A DNA stretch of 54,465 nucleotides from contig JAJTDM010000016.1 of assembly GCA_021300575.1 (NCBI GenBank), positions 1 through 54,465 on the forward strand. The letters are read 5' to 3'. A model generated the notes under the pieces. It did not search any database, was not told the DNA's origin, and saw only the letters and a program-made list of their open reading frames with translations. The first letter of the stretch is position 1; each line of letters starts with the position of its first letter. Positions 40,671-50,195 of this stretch are shown here, piece after piece. The stretch comes from Rubrivivax sp. (GTDB lineage: Bacteria; Pseudomonadota; Gammaproteobacteria; Burkholderiales; Burkholderiaceae_C). Both the position numbers and the translations under genes were made by a program.

Positions 40671-41834
40671 ATGATCCCACGTCGCCACGTTCTGCGTGCT
40701 GGCCTTGCCGCCGCCGCCGCTTCCTCCTTGTCTTTGCCGCTGTGGGCGCAGAAGGGGCCCATCCGCATCGGGGCGGTGTTGCCGTTCTCGGGCGGGCTGG
40801 AACTGTTCGGCAACCAGGCCAAGATCGGCATCGATCTGGCGGTGGCCGAGATCAACGCCGCGGGCGGCATCCTGGGCAGCAAGGTGGAAGTGCTGTACCA
40901 GGACGACAAGACCGACCCGAAGACGGCGGTGGAGCGCACCACGCAGCTGATCCAGAGGGACCAGGTGCTGGCGCTCATCGGCCCCATCACCTCCAGCAAC
41001 CGCGACGCCATGATGCCGGCGGTGAAGAAGGGCAAGACGCCCCTGCTCTACGCTACCAACTACGAGGGTGGCGGGTGCGACCGGTATCTCTTCAGCTTCA
41101 ACACCGTGCCCAACCAGGAACTGGAAAAGCTGCTGCCCGAGCTGAAGAAGCGCGCTGGCGACTCCTTCTACCTGTTTGGCGCCGACTACGTGTGGCCGCA
41201 GAAGATGTTCGAACAGGCCGAGGCCCTGATCAAGAAGATGGGCGGCAAGGTGGTGGGCAAGGAGTTCGTGCCCTTCGGCACCAAGGAGTTCACGCCCATC
41301 ATCCGTCGCATCAAGGACAGCGGCGCCAAGGTCATCCTCAAGGCCCTGCCAGGTGCGGATGGCATCACCTTCATCAAGCAGGCCGAGGACTTCGGCCTGA
41401 TGAAGGACGCGACCGTGGGCTTCCTGGGCTTTGCCGAAACCTACCTGGGAGCCTTCGGCGAGGGCAAGGGCCAGAACATGTGGGTGACGGTACCGTTCGC
41501 TGCGTCCATCAAGGATCCCAAGGTGGCTGACTTCGTGGCCCGTGTGAAGAAAAGCGCCGGCGACAAGGCCCCGATCTCGCACTACGTCATGACGCACTAC
41601 AACGCCATCAAGGCGGTGGAGGCGGCGCTGAAGAAGGCCGGCAAGATCGACCGTGAGGCCTTGGTGAACGGGCTGGAAGGCCTGTCCATGGACATCCCCA
41701 CGGGCAAGATGACCATCGGCAAGGCCGACCACCATGCCAGCTTCAACATGTACCTGGCCAAGACCGAAGGCGCAGGACTGTCGGTGGTGGAGGCCATGGG
41801 CACCCTGGCACCGCAGGCCGGATGCAAGAAGTGA
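40671..41834 (+). CDS. Urea/amide-type periplasmic binding protein (Liv system 2)
   Basis: A 387-residue substrate-binding protein. The export signal begins 'MIPRRHVLRAG', which resembles a Tat twin-arginine signal, and cleavage is likely near 'LWAQK'. The mature part includes 'GPITSSNRDAMMPAV', 'LLYATNYEGGGCDR', 'FSFNTVPNQ' and 'YLFGADYVWPQK'. The 'YEGG-C' and 'YVWP' words are typical of the UrtA/AmiC/FmdD branch that binds urea, short amides or similar molecules, not leucine. AGGAG lies 9 bases before the ATG at 40671. Its divergent neighbour is nicotinamidase. Confidence 0.9.
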   Translation: MIPRRHVLRAGLAAAAASSLSLPLWAQKGPIRIGAVLPFSGGLELFGNQAKIGIDLAVAEINAAGGILGSKVEVLYQDDKTDPKTAVERTTQLIQRDQVLALIGPITSSNRDAMMPAVKKGKTPLLYATNYEGGGCDRYLFSFNTVPNQELEKLLPELKKRAGDSFYLFGADYVWPQKMFEQAEALIKKMGGKVVGKEFVPFGTKEFTPIIRRIKDSGAKVILKALPGADGITFIKQAEDFGLMKDATVGFLGFAETYLGAFGEGKGQNMWVTVPFAASIKDPKVADFVARVKKSAGDKAPISHYVMTHYNAIKAVEAALKKAGKIDREALVNGLEGLSMDIPTGKMTIGKADHHASFNMYLAKTEGAGLSVVEAMGTLAPQAGCKK

Positions 41835-41933
41835 CGCACGGCCGGCATTGAGCGCTGAGTCTTTGCTGCTTTCGCGGCTGGTGTCCTGCCGGCGTGTGGC
41901 CGCGGGTGTCAGTTCGTGCTCGGGGGCGTGCTG

Positions 41934-42665
41934 ATGGACCACGCCAGTGCCGGCGCGCTGTTGAGCGTGCAAGGGGTCACGCGCCTGTTCGGCGGCGTGC
42001 GTGCACTGGACGGCGTGGACTTGTCGGTGGCGCCAGGTGAGCAGCTTTGCCTCATCGGCCCCAACGGCTGCGGCAAGACGACGTTGTTCAACGTGATCAC
42101 CGCGCAATTGCCGCCCACCCGGGGTGAGGTGATGTTCGGCGGACGCGCGCTCACCGGCCTGGCGCCGCACCAGATCGCCCGCCTGGGCATTGCCCGCAAG
42201 TTCCAGGTGCCCAGCGTGTTCGAGGACCTGACCGTCACCGAGAACCTGGAGGTGGCCCGTTTCGGGCTGCCTGCGCAGGCTGAGGGCCCCGACCTGCCTT
42301 CTCTGCTGCGGCAGATCCAGTTGGCCGAGCGCGCCCAGGTGCTGGCCGGACACCTGCCGCACGGCGCCCGTCAGTGGCTGGAGATCGGCATGCTGCTGGC
42401 GCAGGCGCCGCAACTGCTGCTGCTGGACGAACCCACCGCCGGCATGACGGGCGCCGAGACTCTGGCCACCGCAGCCCTGGTGCGCCGCCTGGCGCAGGAG
42501 GCGGGCACGGCCGTGGTGGTGGTGGAGCACGACATGCGCTTTGTGCAGGCCCTTGACGCCCGCGTGGTGGTGATGCTGGCCGGGCGGGTGGTGGCCGACG
42601 GACGCTTCGACGAGGTACGACGCCTGCCGCAGGTGCGCGATGCCTACCTGGGGGCCCATGCTTGA
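41934..42665 (+). CDS. Urt/Liv-type importer ATPase (UrtD-like), system 2
   Basis: A 243-residue ATPase. Walker A is 'GPNGCGKTT' (42-50); 'ARKFQVPSVFEDLTVTENL' and 'GARQWLEIGMLLAQAP' are UrtD-like, and Walker B is 'LLLLDEPTAGMTGAET'. The signature Leu-Ser-Gly-Gly is replaced by 'LPHGARQW', as is usual for this branch. The ATG at 41934 follows a GGGGG run; GTG at 41916 or 41928 are alternatives. The coding region ends 8 bases inside the next gene. Confidence 0.88.
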   Translation: MDHASAGALLSVQGVTRLFGGVRALDGVDLSVAPGEQLCLIGPNGCGKTTLFNVITAQLPPTRGEVMFGGRALTGLAPHQIARLGIARKFQVPSVFEDLTVTENLEVARFGLPAQAEGPDLPSLLRQIQLAERAQVLAGHLPHGARQWLEIGMLLAQAPQLLLLDEPTAGMTGAETLATAALVRRLAQEAGTAVVVVEHDMRFVQALDARVVVMLAGRVVADGRFDEVRRLPQVRDAYLGAHA

Positions 42666-43386
42666 ACAGGTGCCCACCCTGCCGGGCTTGGCTCTGGCCG
42701 GTGTGGTGGCGGGCTATGGCGCCGGCACCGAGCTGCACGGCGTGGACCTGCTGGTGCAGCCGGGTGAGCGCGTGGGCCTGCTCGGGCGCAACGGTGCGGG
42801 CAAGACCACCTTGCTGCGCACGGTGATGGGCCTCACGCGGGTGGACGCGGGCGCCATGATGTTTGCCGGGCAGGACCTGCGGCGCCTGCCCACCTTCGCC
42901 ATTGCGCGGCTGAAACTGGCCTACGTGCCGCAGGGGCGGGAGCTGTTCGCCGACTTCACGGTCGAGCAGAACCTGCTCACCGGGCTGCTGGCGCTGAGCT
43001 CGCGCACGTCACAAGATTTGTCGCCAGCGCTGCAGGCCTTCCCCTGGCTGGCCTCGCGCCTGCAGGACCGCGCCGGGGCTCTGTCAGGCGGTCAGCAGCA
43101 ACAGCTCGCCATTGGCCGCGCCATCGTTTCGCGTCCGGCGCTGCTGATGCTGGACGAGCCGCTGGAGGGCGTGCAGCCCTCGGTGGTCGACGAGATCGTG
43201 CGGGCACTGGACGCACTGTGCGAGTCCACCGGCATGGGCTTGCTGCTGGTGGAGCAGAACGTGGACGTGGTGCTGCGCCTGTGCACCCGCGTGGCCTTCA
43301 TGGACGCTGGGGTGGTCCGCGAGTCCCATGCCAGCACCGCGGTCCGGGCGCAGCCCGGGCTCGTGGAAAGCTACCTGGGCATCTGA
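42658..43386 (+). CDS. Urt/Liv-type importer ATPase (UrtE/LivF-like), system 2
   Basis: A 242-residue ATPase with Walker A 'GRNGAGKTT' (43-51), 'LAYVPQGRELFADFTVEQNL', signature 'LSGGQQQQLAIGRA', Walker B 'LLMLDEPLEGVQPSVV' and 'LLVEQNVD'. 'EGVQPS' is the UrtE-type version of the LivF loop. It overlaps the preceding ATPase gene by 8 bases (ATG at 42658). The permease genes follow on the same strand. Confidence 0.9.
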   Translation: MLEQVPTLPGLALAGVVAGYGAGTELHGVDLLVQPGERVGLLGRNGAGKTTLLRTVMGLTRVDAGAMMFAGQDLRRLPTFAIARLKLAYVPQGRELFADFTVEQNLLTGLLALSSRTSQDLSPALQAFPWLASRLQDRAGALSGGQQQQLAIGRAIVSRPALLMLDEPLEGVQPSVVDEIVRALDALCESTGMGLLLVEQNVDVVLRLCTRVAFMDAGVVRESHASTAVRAQPGLVESYLGI

Positions 43387-43393
43387 GGGCGCC

Positions 43394-44260
43394 ATGGCGG
43401 GCAGCGTGCTTCAGGTGGTACTGGATGCGGCGAACTACACGCTCATCCTGATGCTGGTGGCCCTGGGGCTGGCCATCGTCTTCGGCCTCATGAACGTCAT
43501 CAACATGGCCCACGGCGAGTTCATGATGATCGGCGCCTACGTGGTGCTGCTGTGCCACCAGGCGGGGCTGCCTGTGGGTGTGGGGATGCTGATGGCGCCG
43601 CTGGCCGTGGCGGTGCTGGGTCTGGTGGTGGAGGAACTGCTGGTGCGTCGCGTCTACACGCGGCTGCTGGACACCATCCTGGCCACCTGGGGCTTGTCGC
43701 TCATCCTCAAGCAGGCCATGGTGCTGCTGTTCGGCCCGGGGTCCCACTCGGTGCCCAACCCCTTGCCGGCGACGGTGGAGCTGCTGGGCTCGCCCTACCC
43801 GCTGTACCGGCTGTTCGTCATGGCCGTGACGCTGGTGGTCCTGGCCGCGACCTTCTGGCTGTTCTTCCGCACATCGTGGGGCCTGTCGGCACGCAGCGTC
43901 ATTGCCAACCGTTCCATGGCGGCCTGCCTGGGCATCGACACCCGACGTCTGGACCGGCTGACTTTCTCCTTCGGCGCGGGGCTGGCCGGCCTGGCCGGCG
44001 CGGTGATGGCGCCGCTGGTGTCGCTGGATCCGCAGATGGGCCTGGGCTTTCTCGTGCCGGCCTTCCTGTCCATCCTGGTGGGTGGCCTGGGCAGCGTGGC
44101 CGCACCCCTGGCGGGGGCCACCGCCGTGGGCGTCACGGACAACCTGGTGTCCACCTTCTTCTCACCCGTGTGGGCGCAGGGCGTGGTGTTCACGTTGGCC
44201 ATCCTGCTGATCCGCGCCTTCCCCCAGGGGCTGATGGCGCGTGCGCGGAGGCGGGTGTGA
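43394..44260 (+). CDS. Urt/Liv-type importer permease (UrtB/LivH-like), system 2
   Basis: A 288-residue inner-membrane permease with about eight helices, 'FGLMNVINMAHGEFMMIGAY' at the N terminus, 'LDTILATWGLSLILKQ' (UrtB-like) and 'PAFLSILVGGLGSVAAPLAG' before the last helices. The ATG at 43394 has a GAGGG site close by. Its stop overlaps the GTG of the next permease gene. Confidence 0.9.
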   Translation: MAGSVLQVVLDAANYTLILMLVALGLAIVFGLMNVINMAHGEFMMIGAYVVLLCHQAGLPVGVGMLMAPLAVAVLGLVVEELLVRRVYTRLLDTILATWGLSLILKQAMVLLFGPGSHSVPNPLPATVELLGSPYPLYRLFVMAVTLVVLAATFWLFFRTSWGLSARSVIANRSMAACLGIDTRRLDRLTFSFGAGLAGLAGAVMAPLVSLDPQMGLGFLVPAFLSILVGGLGSVAAPLAGATAVGVTDNLVSTFFSPVWAQGVVFTLAILLIRAFPQGLMARARRRV

Positions 44261-45273
44261 GCGCGGCAGCGCTGCAATCGCGCTGGCAGGGTGCCGACGC
44301 GGAGGTTCGCCTGGGCCTTGCCCTGCTGGCGGTGGCGCTGGTGCTGCCCCTGGTGCTGCCCACTTGGCAGCTGGCCGAGTTCGCGCGCTACTTCTGCTAC
44401 ATGCTGCTGGCCGTCAGCCTGGCCTGGGTGTGGGGGCATTGCGGACTGCTGTGCCTGGGGCAGGGCGTGTTCTTCGGCATCGGCGCCTATGCGATGAGCG
44501 TGGTGACCCTGGGCAAGGTGCCCGGGGTGGCGCTGCTGCCCGACGTGCTGGCCTTCTGGCTGGGGCTGGGGGCGGGTGTGGCGCTGGCGGCGCTGGCCGC
44601 AGCCCTGCTGGGGGTCTTGCTGTTCTCGGCCAGCGGCCTGGCCGGCGCCTTCTTCGGCATCGTCACGCTGGCGGTGGCCTTCATCGCGGAGCGCATCGCC
44701 ATCAACTGGGACTGGCTGGGCGGCCTCAACGGCCTCATGGGTGTGCCCTCACTGCGCCCGGGGGTGCCCGGCAACGAGGAACTCACGGACGAGCGGGCGG
44801 TGTACTGCCTGCTGCTGGCGGTGCTGGCGCTGACCGTGACCCTGCTGATGCGGGCGGTGCGTTCCCGGCGCGGTCGCGCGCTGCTGGCCATCCGCAACCA
44901 CGAGGTGCGCGCGCAGGCCCTGGGCATCGACGTGGCCCGGGAAAAGACGCGCGCCTTTGCGCTGGGCGGCGCGGTGGCGGGCCTGGCCGGGGCGCTGTTC
45001 GTCACGCAGTTCAACTTCGCATCGCCGCCGCTCATCGGCTTTGCCGTGTCGGCCGAAGTCCTGATCTGGGTGGCCGTGGGCGGCCGGTCATCACTCGTGG
45101 CGGCCTGCATGGGCGCGTTGCTGGTGCGCCTGGCCGAATCCTGGCTCTCCGAGGCCCTGGGCCCCTACTGGCTGCTGGCCTTGGGGGCTCTGTTCGTCTT
45201 CACCGTCGTGGCCATGCCGCGCGGCGTGGTGGGCGAGTTGCTGGCGTGGATGGACAGGAAGCGGACGGAGTGA
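44257..45273 (+). CDS. Urt/Liv-type importer permease (UrtC/LivM-like), system 2
   Basis: A 338-residue permease. It includes 'GHCGLLCLGQGVFFGIGAYAM' (read here as 'CGLLCLGQGVFFGIGAYAM'), 'WDWLGGLNGLMGVP', 'IRNHEVRAQALGIDV' (the coupling helix) and 'YWLLALGALFVFTVVAMPRG'. The GTG at 44257 overlaps the previous stop (GTGA). It closes the five-gene importer; gene order is binding protein, two ATPases, two permeases, unlike the classic urtABCDE order. Confidence 0.9.
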   Translation: MSAAALQSRWQGADAEVRLGLALLAVALVLPLVLPTWQLAEFARYFCYMLLAVSLAWVWGHCGLLCLGQGVFFGIGAYAMSVVTLGKVPGVALLPDVLAFWLGLGAGVALAALAAALLGVLLFSASGLAGAFFGIVTLAVAFIAERIAINWDWLGGLNGLMGVPSLRPGVPGNEELTDERAVYCLLLAVLALTVTLLMRAVRSRRGRALLAIRNHEVRAQALGIDVAREKTRAFALGGAVAGLAGALFVTQFNFASPPLIGFAVSAEVLIWVAVGGRSSLVAACMGALLVRLAESWLSEALGPYWLLALGALFVFTVVAMPRGVVGELLAWMDRKRTE

Positions 45274-45304
45274 CCACCGCGTGCTGCAGGGGCGTCGCTC
45301 GGCC

Positions 45305-46216
45305 CTACCGCCGCGTCCCCACCACCACCAGTGCCACCACGGCGGCGGCAAAAGCGAGCGTGTAGCCGTCAGGCGCTTCACCCAGCAGCGGCCAGGCCAG
45401 GGCGATGGAGAAGAAGGGCTGGAAGGCCTGGGTCTGGCTGACGCGCAGCGGGCCGCCCCAGTCCAGCGCGCGGTACCAGGCGAAGAAGGCCGCCCACATC
45501 GACACCAGACCCAGGTACACCAGGCCGCCCCAGGCCGGGGCGGACACGGGGCCGGTGGGCCAGGTGGCCAGGGTGATGGGCAGGCTCACGGGCAGGGTCA
45601 GCAGCGTCACCCAGCAGATGGCCCGCTCGGCCCCCATGGCGCGGGTGACCTTGGCGCCTTGCACATAGCCCACCGCGGCCACCAGCACGCCGCCGGCGAC
45701 GATGAGGTCGTCAGCCGCCAGGGTGAAGGCCTGCCCGCTGCGCTGCAGCGAGAACAGCACGACCACGATGGCGCTCACCATCGCGCAAAGCCAGAAACGC
45801 CATCGGCCCGCCGCTGTGGTGGGGGCAGCGCCACCGGCCAGCGCGGCGGCAGCGGCCGTGGCCAAGGGCAGCATGGCGGTGATCACGGCCACATGCGCTG
45901 CGGTCTGCTCGCGCAGGGCCAGGGCCAGCGACAGCGGGTACAGCACCGCATTGCCCGTCGCCGCCACGGCCAGCGGGCCCCACTCCTGGCGCGTGGGCCA
46001 GCGCGCGCGCAGGGCCAGCAGGCACAGCGCCGAGACCGCCGCGGCCAGTACCACGCGACTGAAGGTGATAAACAGCGCCGACATCGCCGGTGCGTCACCA
46101 CCGCCGCTGCCAGTGCCCATGGTCCAGCGGGTGATGGGCAAGGTGGCGCCGAACAGGGCCACGGCCAGCACCCCCAGCGCCATGCCAGCGGCAGGGTGGC
46201 GCGGGGCGGGGTTCAT
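45305..46216 (-). CDS. DMT-family (EamA) transporter
   Basis: A 303-residue membrane protein with ten predicted helices in two EamA repeats; 'FQPFFSIALAWPLLGE' is the usual second-repeat motif. EamA proteins export amino acids, purines or other small metabolites. The ATG overlaps the stop of the nicB-like gene (ATGA), so it belongs to that operon and may export a product or excess substrate. It is convergent with the second importer. Confidence 0.88.
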   Translation of the reverse strand: MNPAPRHPAAGMALGVLAVALFGATLPITRWTMGTGSGGGDAPAMSALFITFSRVVLAAAVSALCLLALRARWPTRQEWGPLAVAATGNAVLYPLSLALALREQTAAHVAVITAMLPLATAAAAALAGGAAPTTAAGRWRFWLCAMVSAIVVVLFSLQRSGQAFTLAADDLIVAGGVLVAAVGYVQGAKVTRAMGAERAICWVTLLTLPVSLPITLATWPTGPVSAPAWGGLVYLGLVSMWAAFFAWYRALDWGGPLRVSQTQAFQPFFSIALAWPLLGEAPDGYTLAFAAAVVALVVVGTRR

Positions 46217-49200
46217 CGGTCGCTGCGTGGGGCGCCGCGCACCTGGGCCACGCGCTCACGCATCGCCTGCGCGCCTGGCCAGGCGGGATGGTCGGGGGCG
46301 TAGCGGCGCCGCAGCCAGAGCGCGAGGTCGGCCAGCTGGGCATCGTCCAGCGCGTGGCGGAAGCCGGGCATGAAGGCGATGTCGCGGGTGGCCGGGCGCT
46401 GGATGCCGTCCAGCAGCACGCGCAACAGGTTGTCGGGCTGATCGGCCTGCAGTTTGCTGTTCAGCGCCAAGGGGAGGTTCAGGCCCAGGTCCACGGGTGC
46501 CGTCCCGTCGCTGTGGCAGGCGCCGCAGGCGCTTTCGAACATGCGCTGGGTGGCGTCGGGCAGCGGGGCCAGCGCGCGGGCCCGCGCGACGGCGTCGGTG
46601 GCCAGGCGGGTGACGAGGACGGTGTCCGGGCCGGGCGAGGGTGGGACGGCCAGGGGTTGACCCGCTGCTCCCTGTGGGGCCGTGCTGCCTGGCACCGCGG
46701 TCTGGGCTGCTGTGTTGCCCTGCAGGGTGGCCAGGTAGTGCGCCATGGCGCGCAGGTCCTGGTCGGGCGCGCCTTGCAGCGAGCCCACCACTTGCGCCAT
46801 CGGTCCCACGGCCACGCCGTGGGCAGCGCTGTGGCCGTTCTGCAGGTAGCTGAGCAAGGCCGTCTCGCTCCAGGGCAGGGTGCGGCGGTTCAGCGCAGTG
46901 AGTGACGGCGCATGCCAGCCGTCCACCCAGGCGCCCGAGAGATAGGCGCTGCCGGTCTTCTCGGCACCCAGGGCGTCGCGCGGGGTGTGGCAGGCGCCGC
47001 AGTGGCCGGGGCCGTTCACCAGCGCTTCGCCGCGTTGCCACAGCGCCGCGTCCACGCCCGCGGGCAGGGCGGCGAGCGTGGCTGCGGGCACGGTGCGCGG
47101 GCCGGGCTGCAGGTACAGCGCGTTCCACAGGTGCATCAGCGGGCGAAGGTTGAAGGGGGCGCGCAGGTCGGCGGCCGGGGTGGCCTGCGCCACCGCGGGC
47201 TGGGTCATCAGGTGGGCGTACAGCGCGGTCAGATCGTCATCTGTCATACGCGTGAAGGCGGTGTACGGGAAGGCGGGGTATAGCATGCGCCCGTCATGCG
47301 ATACCCCTTCGCGCATGGCGCGCTGGAAGGCGCTGAAGGACCAGCGGCCGATGCCGGTGGCGGGGTCGGGCGTGAGGTTGGTGGCGTAGACGGTGCCAAA
47401 CGGCGTCTCCAGCGGTCGGCCCCCGGCGTTGGCCTTACCGCCCTCGGCCGTGTGGCAGCCCGCGCAGTTGCCCAGGGCGGCGAGTTGGCGGCCGCGTTCC
47501 AGGGTCTCGGTGCTGTAGACCGCAGCTGCATTCACGCCCGAGATGGGCGCGAGCGCCGGGCGCGAGACGACCAGCCCGGCCAGCCCTGCCAGCGCCGCGA
47601 AGGCACCGGTGACCAGGGCCAGTGCCCGAGCCCAGGCGGGCTTGCCACGTGGTGCGCCGGGCGGTGCTGGTGGGGCGCTGCTGGGCGCCACTTCCTCGAC
47701 CCAGGCGGGCGGTGGGCCGGTGCGAGATGGGCTGGTCTCGGCCCCTGGGTTGGCGCTGTGCGCGCCTTCGTCGCCCGCTGCGCCCGGTGGGACGACACCA
47801 CGACCGTCTGGCCCAGCGGCGGCCAACCCATCGGCGCCAGACGGTGATGGGTCGCTGGCTACCTGCGCCCCTGACCCATCCTCCAGCGGGTTCAGCGCGG
47901 CGCGCACCACCTCAGGCGTGAAGGGCGGCTGGCGAAAGCGCACGCCGGTGGCGTCGAAGATGGCGTTGGCAATGGCCGCCGTGCCTGGCACCGAGGACGA
48001 CTCGCCCGCGCCGAGGACGGGTTCGCCCGGGCGGGGCGGCACCACCACCTCGATCACCGGCACCTGCCGGAAGCTCAAGATGGGGTAGCTGCCCCATTCC
48101 CGCGTGGCCACCGTGCCGGTCTGCGGTTCCACCGCCACCTGTTCCTGCAGCGCGCGGCTGGTGGTCTGCACCACGTTGCCGTGCACTTGGTGCGTGACCC
48201 CTGCCGGGTTGACCATGGCGCCCGCGTCATGACCCACCACCACGCGGCTGACGTGCACCTCGCCCGTGAGCTTGTTCACCTCCACGTCGGCCACCCATGC
48301 GGACCACGCGGCGCCGAAGCCCGGGAACTTGCTGTGGATGTAGCGGGCATAGGCCAGGCCCTGGCCCTTGAGGGTGACGCCGTCGTCACTGTGCTGCCGG
48401 GGGCCCACGTGGGGCTGCCAGCCGGCGCGCTCGGCGGTTTCGCGCAGGAGTTCGGCCGCGCGCGGGTCGTCCAGATGCTTCAGGCGGAAGGCCAGCGGGT
48501 CTTCGCCCTGGGCGTGCGCCAGTTCGTCGACGAAGCTCTCGTGGGCGAAGGAGTTCGGCAGGGCCGACACCCCGCGCAGCCAGGAGGCGCGCAGGATGGG
48601 CGGCATGTCGTTGACCGTCACCTTCAGGTTCGGCACCTGGTAGGGCGGCACCGAGGTGCGGTCGCCCATGGCATAGGCCTGCGCTGTGGCCGCCACGCGG
48701 CCGGTGAGCAGCAGCGCCAGCGTGGGCGCGGCGTTGCTGGGGTAGCAGGTCTCGAAGTCCCAGCCCTGCAGCCGCCCGTCGGCGCCCACCGAGCCGTCCA
48801 CGTCCATCAGCTGCGCGGCGCCCTTGGGCTCCCACTGGTGCTCCTGTTCGCGCGTGAGCTGCACCCGCACGGGCCGTCCCACGGCACGCGACAGCAGCGC
48901 GGCGTCGGCCGTCACGTCATCGGCGCCATTGCGGCCGTAGCAGCCGGCGGCCTCCAGGCGCACCACGTCCACGGCGGTGTCGGGCAGGCCGGTCAGCAGG
49001 GCGAGATCGGCGCGCAGCACGTGGGGGTTTTGCGTCCCAGACCACACGCGCAGACGCGTCGCGCCTGGGGTGCCCGCACTTGTCGTGGCCTCGTGCGCCG
49101 TCGCGGGTTGCCCGGCGCCGTCGGGTGATGCTGCGTAGGGCTCTCCGTCCGGCTCTGCGCCAGGTTCTGAACCCTCAGGCACCCAATGCGCCACGGCGCA

Positions 49201-50184
49201 CGACGGGCCGATCGAGGCGTGCATCTGATAGGGCCAGACGTAGCGGCTTTGCAGTCGCAGCGGTGCTTTTTCATTGGCCGCGTTGACGTCGCCGCGCTCA
49301 GCCACCACACGCGGCGTGGCGGGGTAGGCGCTCAAGGCGTTGGCCAGGTCTTGCAGAGGTGGTTGGGCTGGCCAGTCGCCCCAGTCCAGCCGCAAGGCGC
49401 GCAGGGCGGTTTCAGCCTGTTCTTCGCGCTCGGCCACGATGCCGACAAAGTCGCCCTCGCGCACGATGGCCACGATGCCCGGCAGGTGGGCCACCGAGGA
49501 CTCGTCCACCGCGCGCAGCGTGCGGCCGATGAACTCGCCATGGTCGGCGCCCGCGTAAGGCGGGCGCACCACGCGGCCGTGCAGCATGCCGGGCAGGCGC
49601 ACGTCGTGTACGAAGGCGGCTTCGCCCAGCACCTTGGCGGGGATGTCCACGCGCGGCAGGCTCTGGCCCGCCACCGTCCACTCGGCGCTGGGCTTCAGCG
49701 GCGTGGCCGGGTCCAGCACCAGGCGGATGTGCTGGCCGCGCAGCAGGGTGGGGATGTCTACGGCGCTGTCTTCGGCCGCCTGCGCCCGCAGCCAGGCGCG
49801 CGCCTGCGCGGCGGCGCGCTTGAGCGGGTCCGAGGCGATCTGCAGCGTGGCGCTGGCGATGGTGGGGCCCTGGTTGGGCGCCCGGCCGGTGTCGCCCAGC
49901 AGCATGACCACGCGCTCAAAAGGCAGCTCCAGTTCCTCGGCCACCAGCTGGCCCAGCGCGGTGGCGATGCCGGTACCCAGGTCCACCTTGCCGCCCAGGC
50001 CGTTGGCGCTGCCGTCGTCCCACAGCGCCAGCAGGATCTCCACGCCTTCGGCCGGGTTGCCCGGCACCATGGGCGGCTGGCCGGGGGCGGGTGGAGGCGG
50101 TGGGGGCGGGTCGCGCACCACAAGCAGCACGCCCTCGGCTCCGAGGAAGCCGGCGCGGGTGCGGGGGGCGTGGGCGGCGCGCAT
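46213..50184 (-). CDS. NicB-like molybdenum hydroxylase large subunit fused to a triheme cytochrome c
   Basis: A 1323-residue fusion. Residues 1 to about 790 are a xanthine-dehydrogenase-family molybdopterin-binding subunit ('GKVDLGTGIATALGQLV', 'GMLHGRVVRPPYAG', and the catalytic Glu in 'GAGESSSVP'). After a Pro/Ser/Ala linker, one membrane segment (about 849-871, 'RALALVTGAFAALAGLAG') leads to three CxxCH heme sites at C907, C1062 and C1220. This architecture matches Pseudomonas NicB, which with NicA turns nicotinate into 6-hydroxynicotinate and sends electrons to the respiratory chain. The substrate here is unproven. The ATG at 50184 lacks a clear ribosome site; a TTG at 50199 overlapping the nicA stop is an alternative. 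A low-complexity insert (about 355-385) breaks the Mo domain. Confidence 0.88.
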   Translation of the reverse strand: MRAAHAPRTRAGFLGAEGVLLVVRDPPPPPPPAPGQPPMVPGNPAEGVEILLALWDDGSANGLGGKVDLGTGIATALGQLVAEELELPFERVVMLLGDTGRAPNQGPTIASATLQIASDPLKRAAAQARAWLRAQAAEDSAVDIPTLLRGQHIRLVLDPATPLKPSAEWTVAGQSLPRVDIPAKVLGEAAFVHDVRLPGMLHGRVVRPPYAGADHGEFIGRTLRAVDESSVAHLPGIVAIVREGDFVGIVAEREEQAETALRALRLDWGDWPAQPPLQDLANALSAYPATPRVVAERGDVNAANEKAPLRLQSRYVWPYQMHASIGPSCAVAHWVPEGSEPGAEPDGEPYAASPDGAGQPATAHEATTSAGTPGATRLRVWSGTQNPHVLRADLALLTGLPDTAVDVVRLEAAGCYGRNGADDVTADAALLSRAVGRPVRVQLTREQEHQWEPKGAAQLMDVDGSVGADGRLQGWDFETCYPSNAAPTLALLLTGRVAATAQAYAMGDRTSVPPYQVPNLKVTVNDMPPILRASWLRGVSALPNSFAHESFVDELAHAQGEDPLAFRLKHLDDPRAAELLRETAERAGWQPHVGPRQHSDDGVTLKGQGLAYARYIHSKFPGFGAAWSAWVADVEVNKLTGEVHVSRVVVGHDAGAMVNPAGVTHQVHGNVVQTTSRALQEQVAVEPQTGTVATREWGSYPILSFRQVPVIEVVVPPRPGEPVLGAGESSSVPGTAAIANAIFDATGVRFRQPPFTPEVVRAALNPLEDGSGAQVASDPSPSGADGLAAAGPDGRGVVPPGAAGDEGAHSANPGAETSPSRTGPPPAWVEEVAPSSAPPAPPGAPRGKPAWARALALVTGAFAALAGLAGLVVSRPALAPISGVNAAAVYSTETLERGRQLAALGNCAGCHTAEGGKANAGGRPLETPFGTVYATNLTPDPATGIGRWSFSAFQRAMREGVSHDGRMLYPAFPYTAFTRMTDDDLTALYAHLMTQPAVAQATPAADLRAPFNLRPLMHLWNALYLQPGPRTVPAATLAALPAGVDAALWQRGEALVNGPGHCGACHTPRDALGAEKTGSAYLSGAWVDGWHAPSLTALNRRTLPWSETALLSYLQNGHSAAHGVAVGPMAQVVGSLQGAPDQDLRAMAHYLATLQGNTAAQTAVPGSTAPQGAAGQPLAVPPSPGPDTVLVTRLATDAVARARALAPLPDATQRMFESACGACHSDGTAPVDLGLNLPLALNSKLQADQPDNLLRVLLDGIQRPATRDIAFMPGFRHALDDAQLADLALWLRRRYAPDHPAWPGAQAMRERVAQVRGAPRSDR

Positions 50185-50195
50185 GGCGGGAGTGA

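Noticed and set aside
40353..42677. 774-codon open frame on the minus strand
   Set aside because: It runs antisense to the binding-protein and UrtD-like genes, is His/Gln/Leu-rich without motifs, and is an artefact of high G+C.
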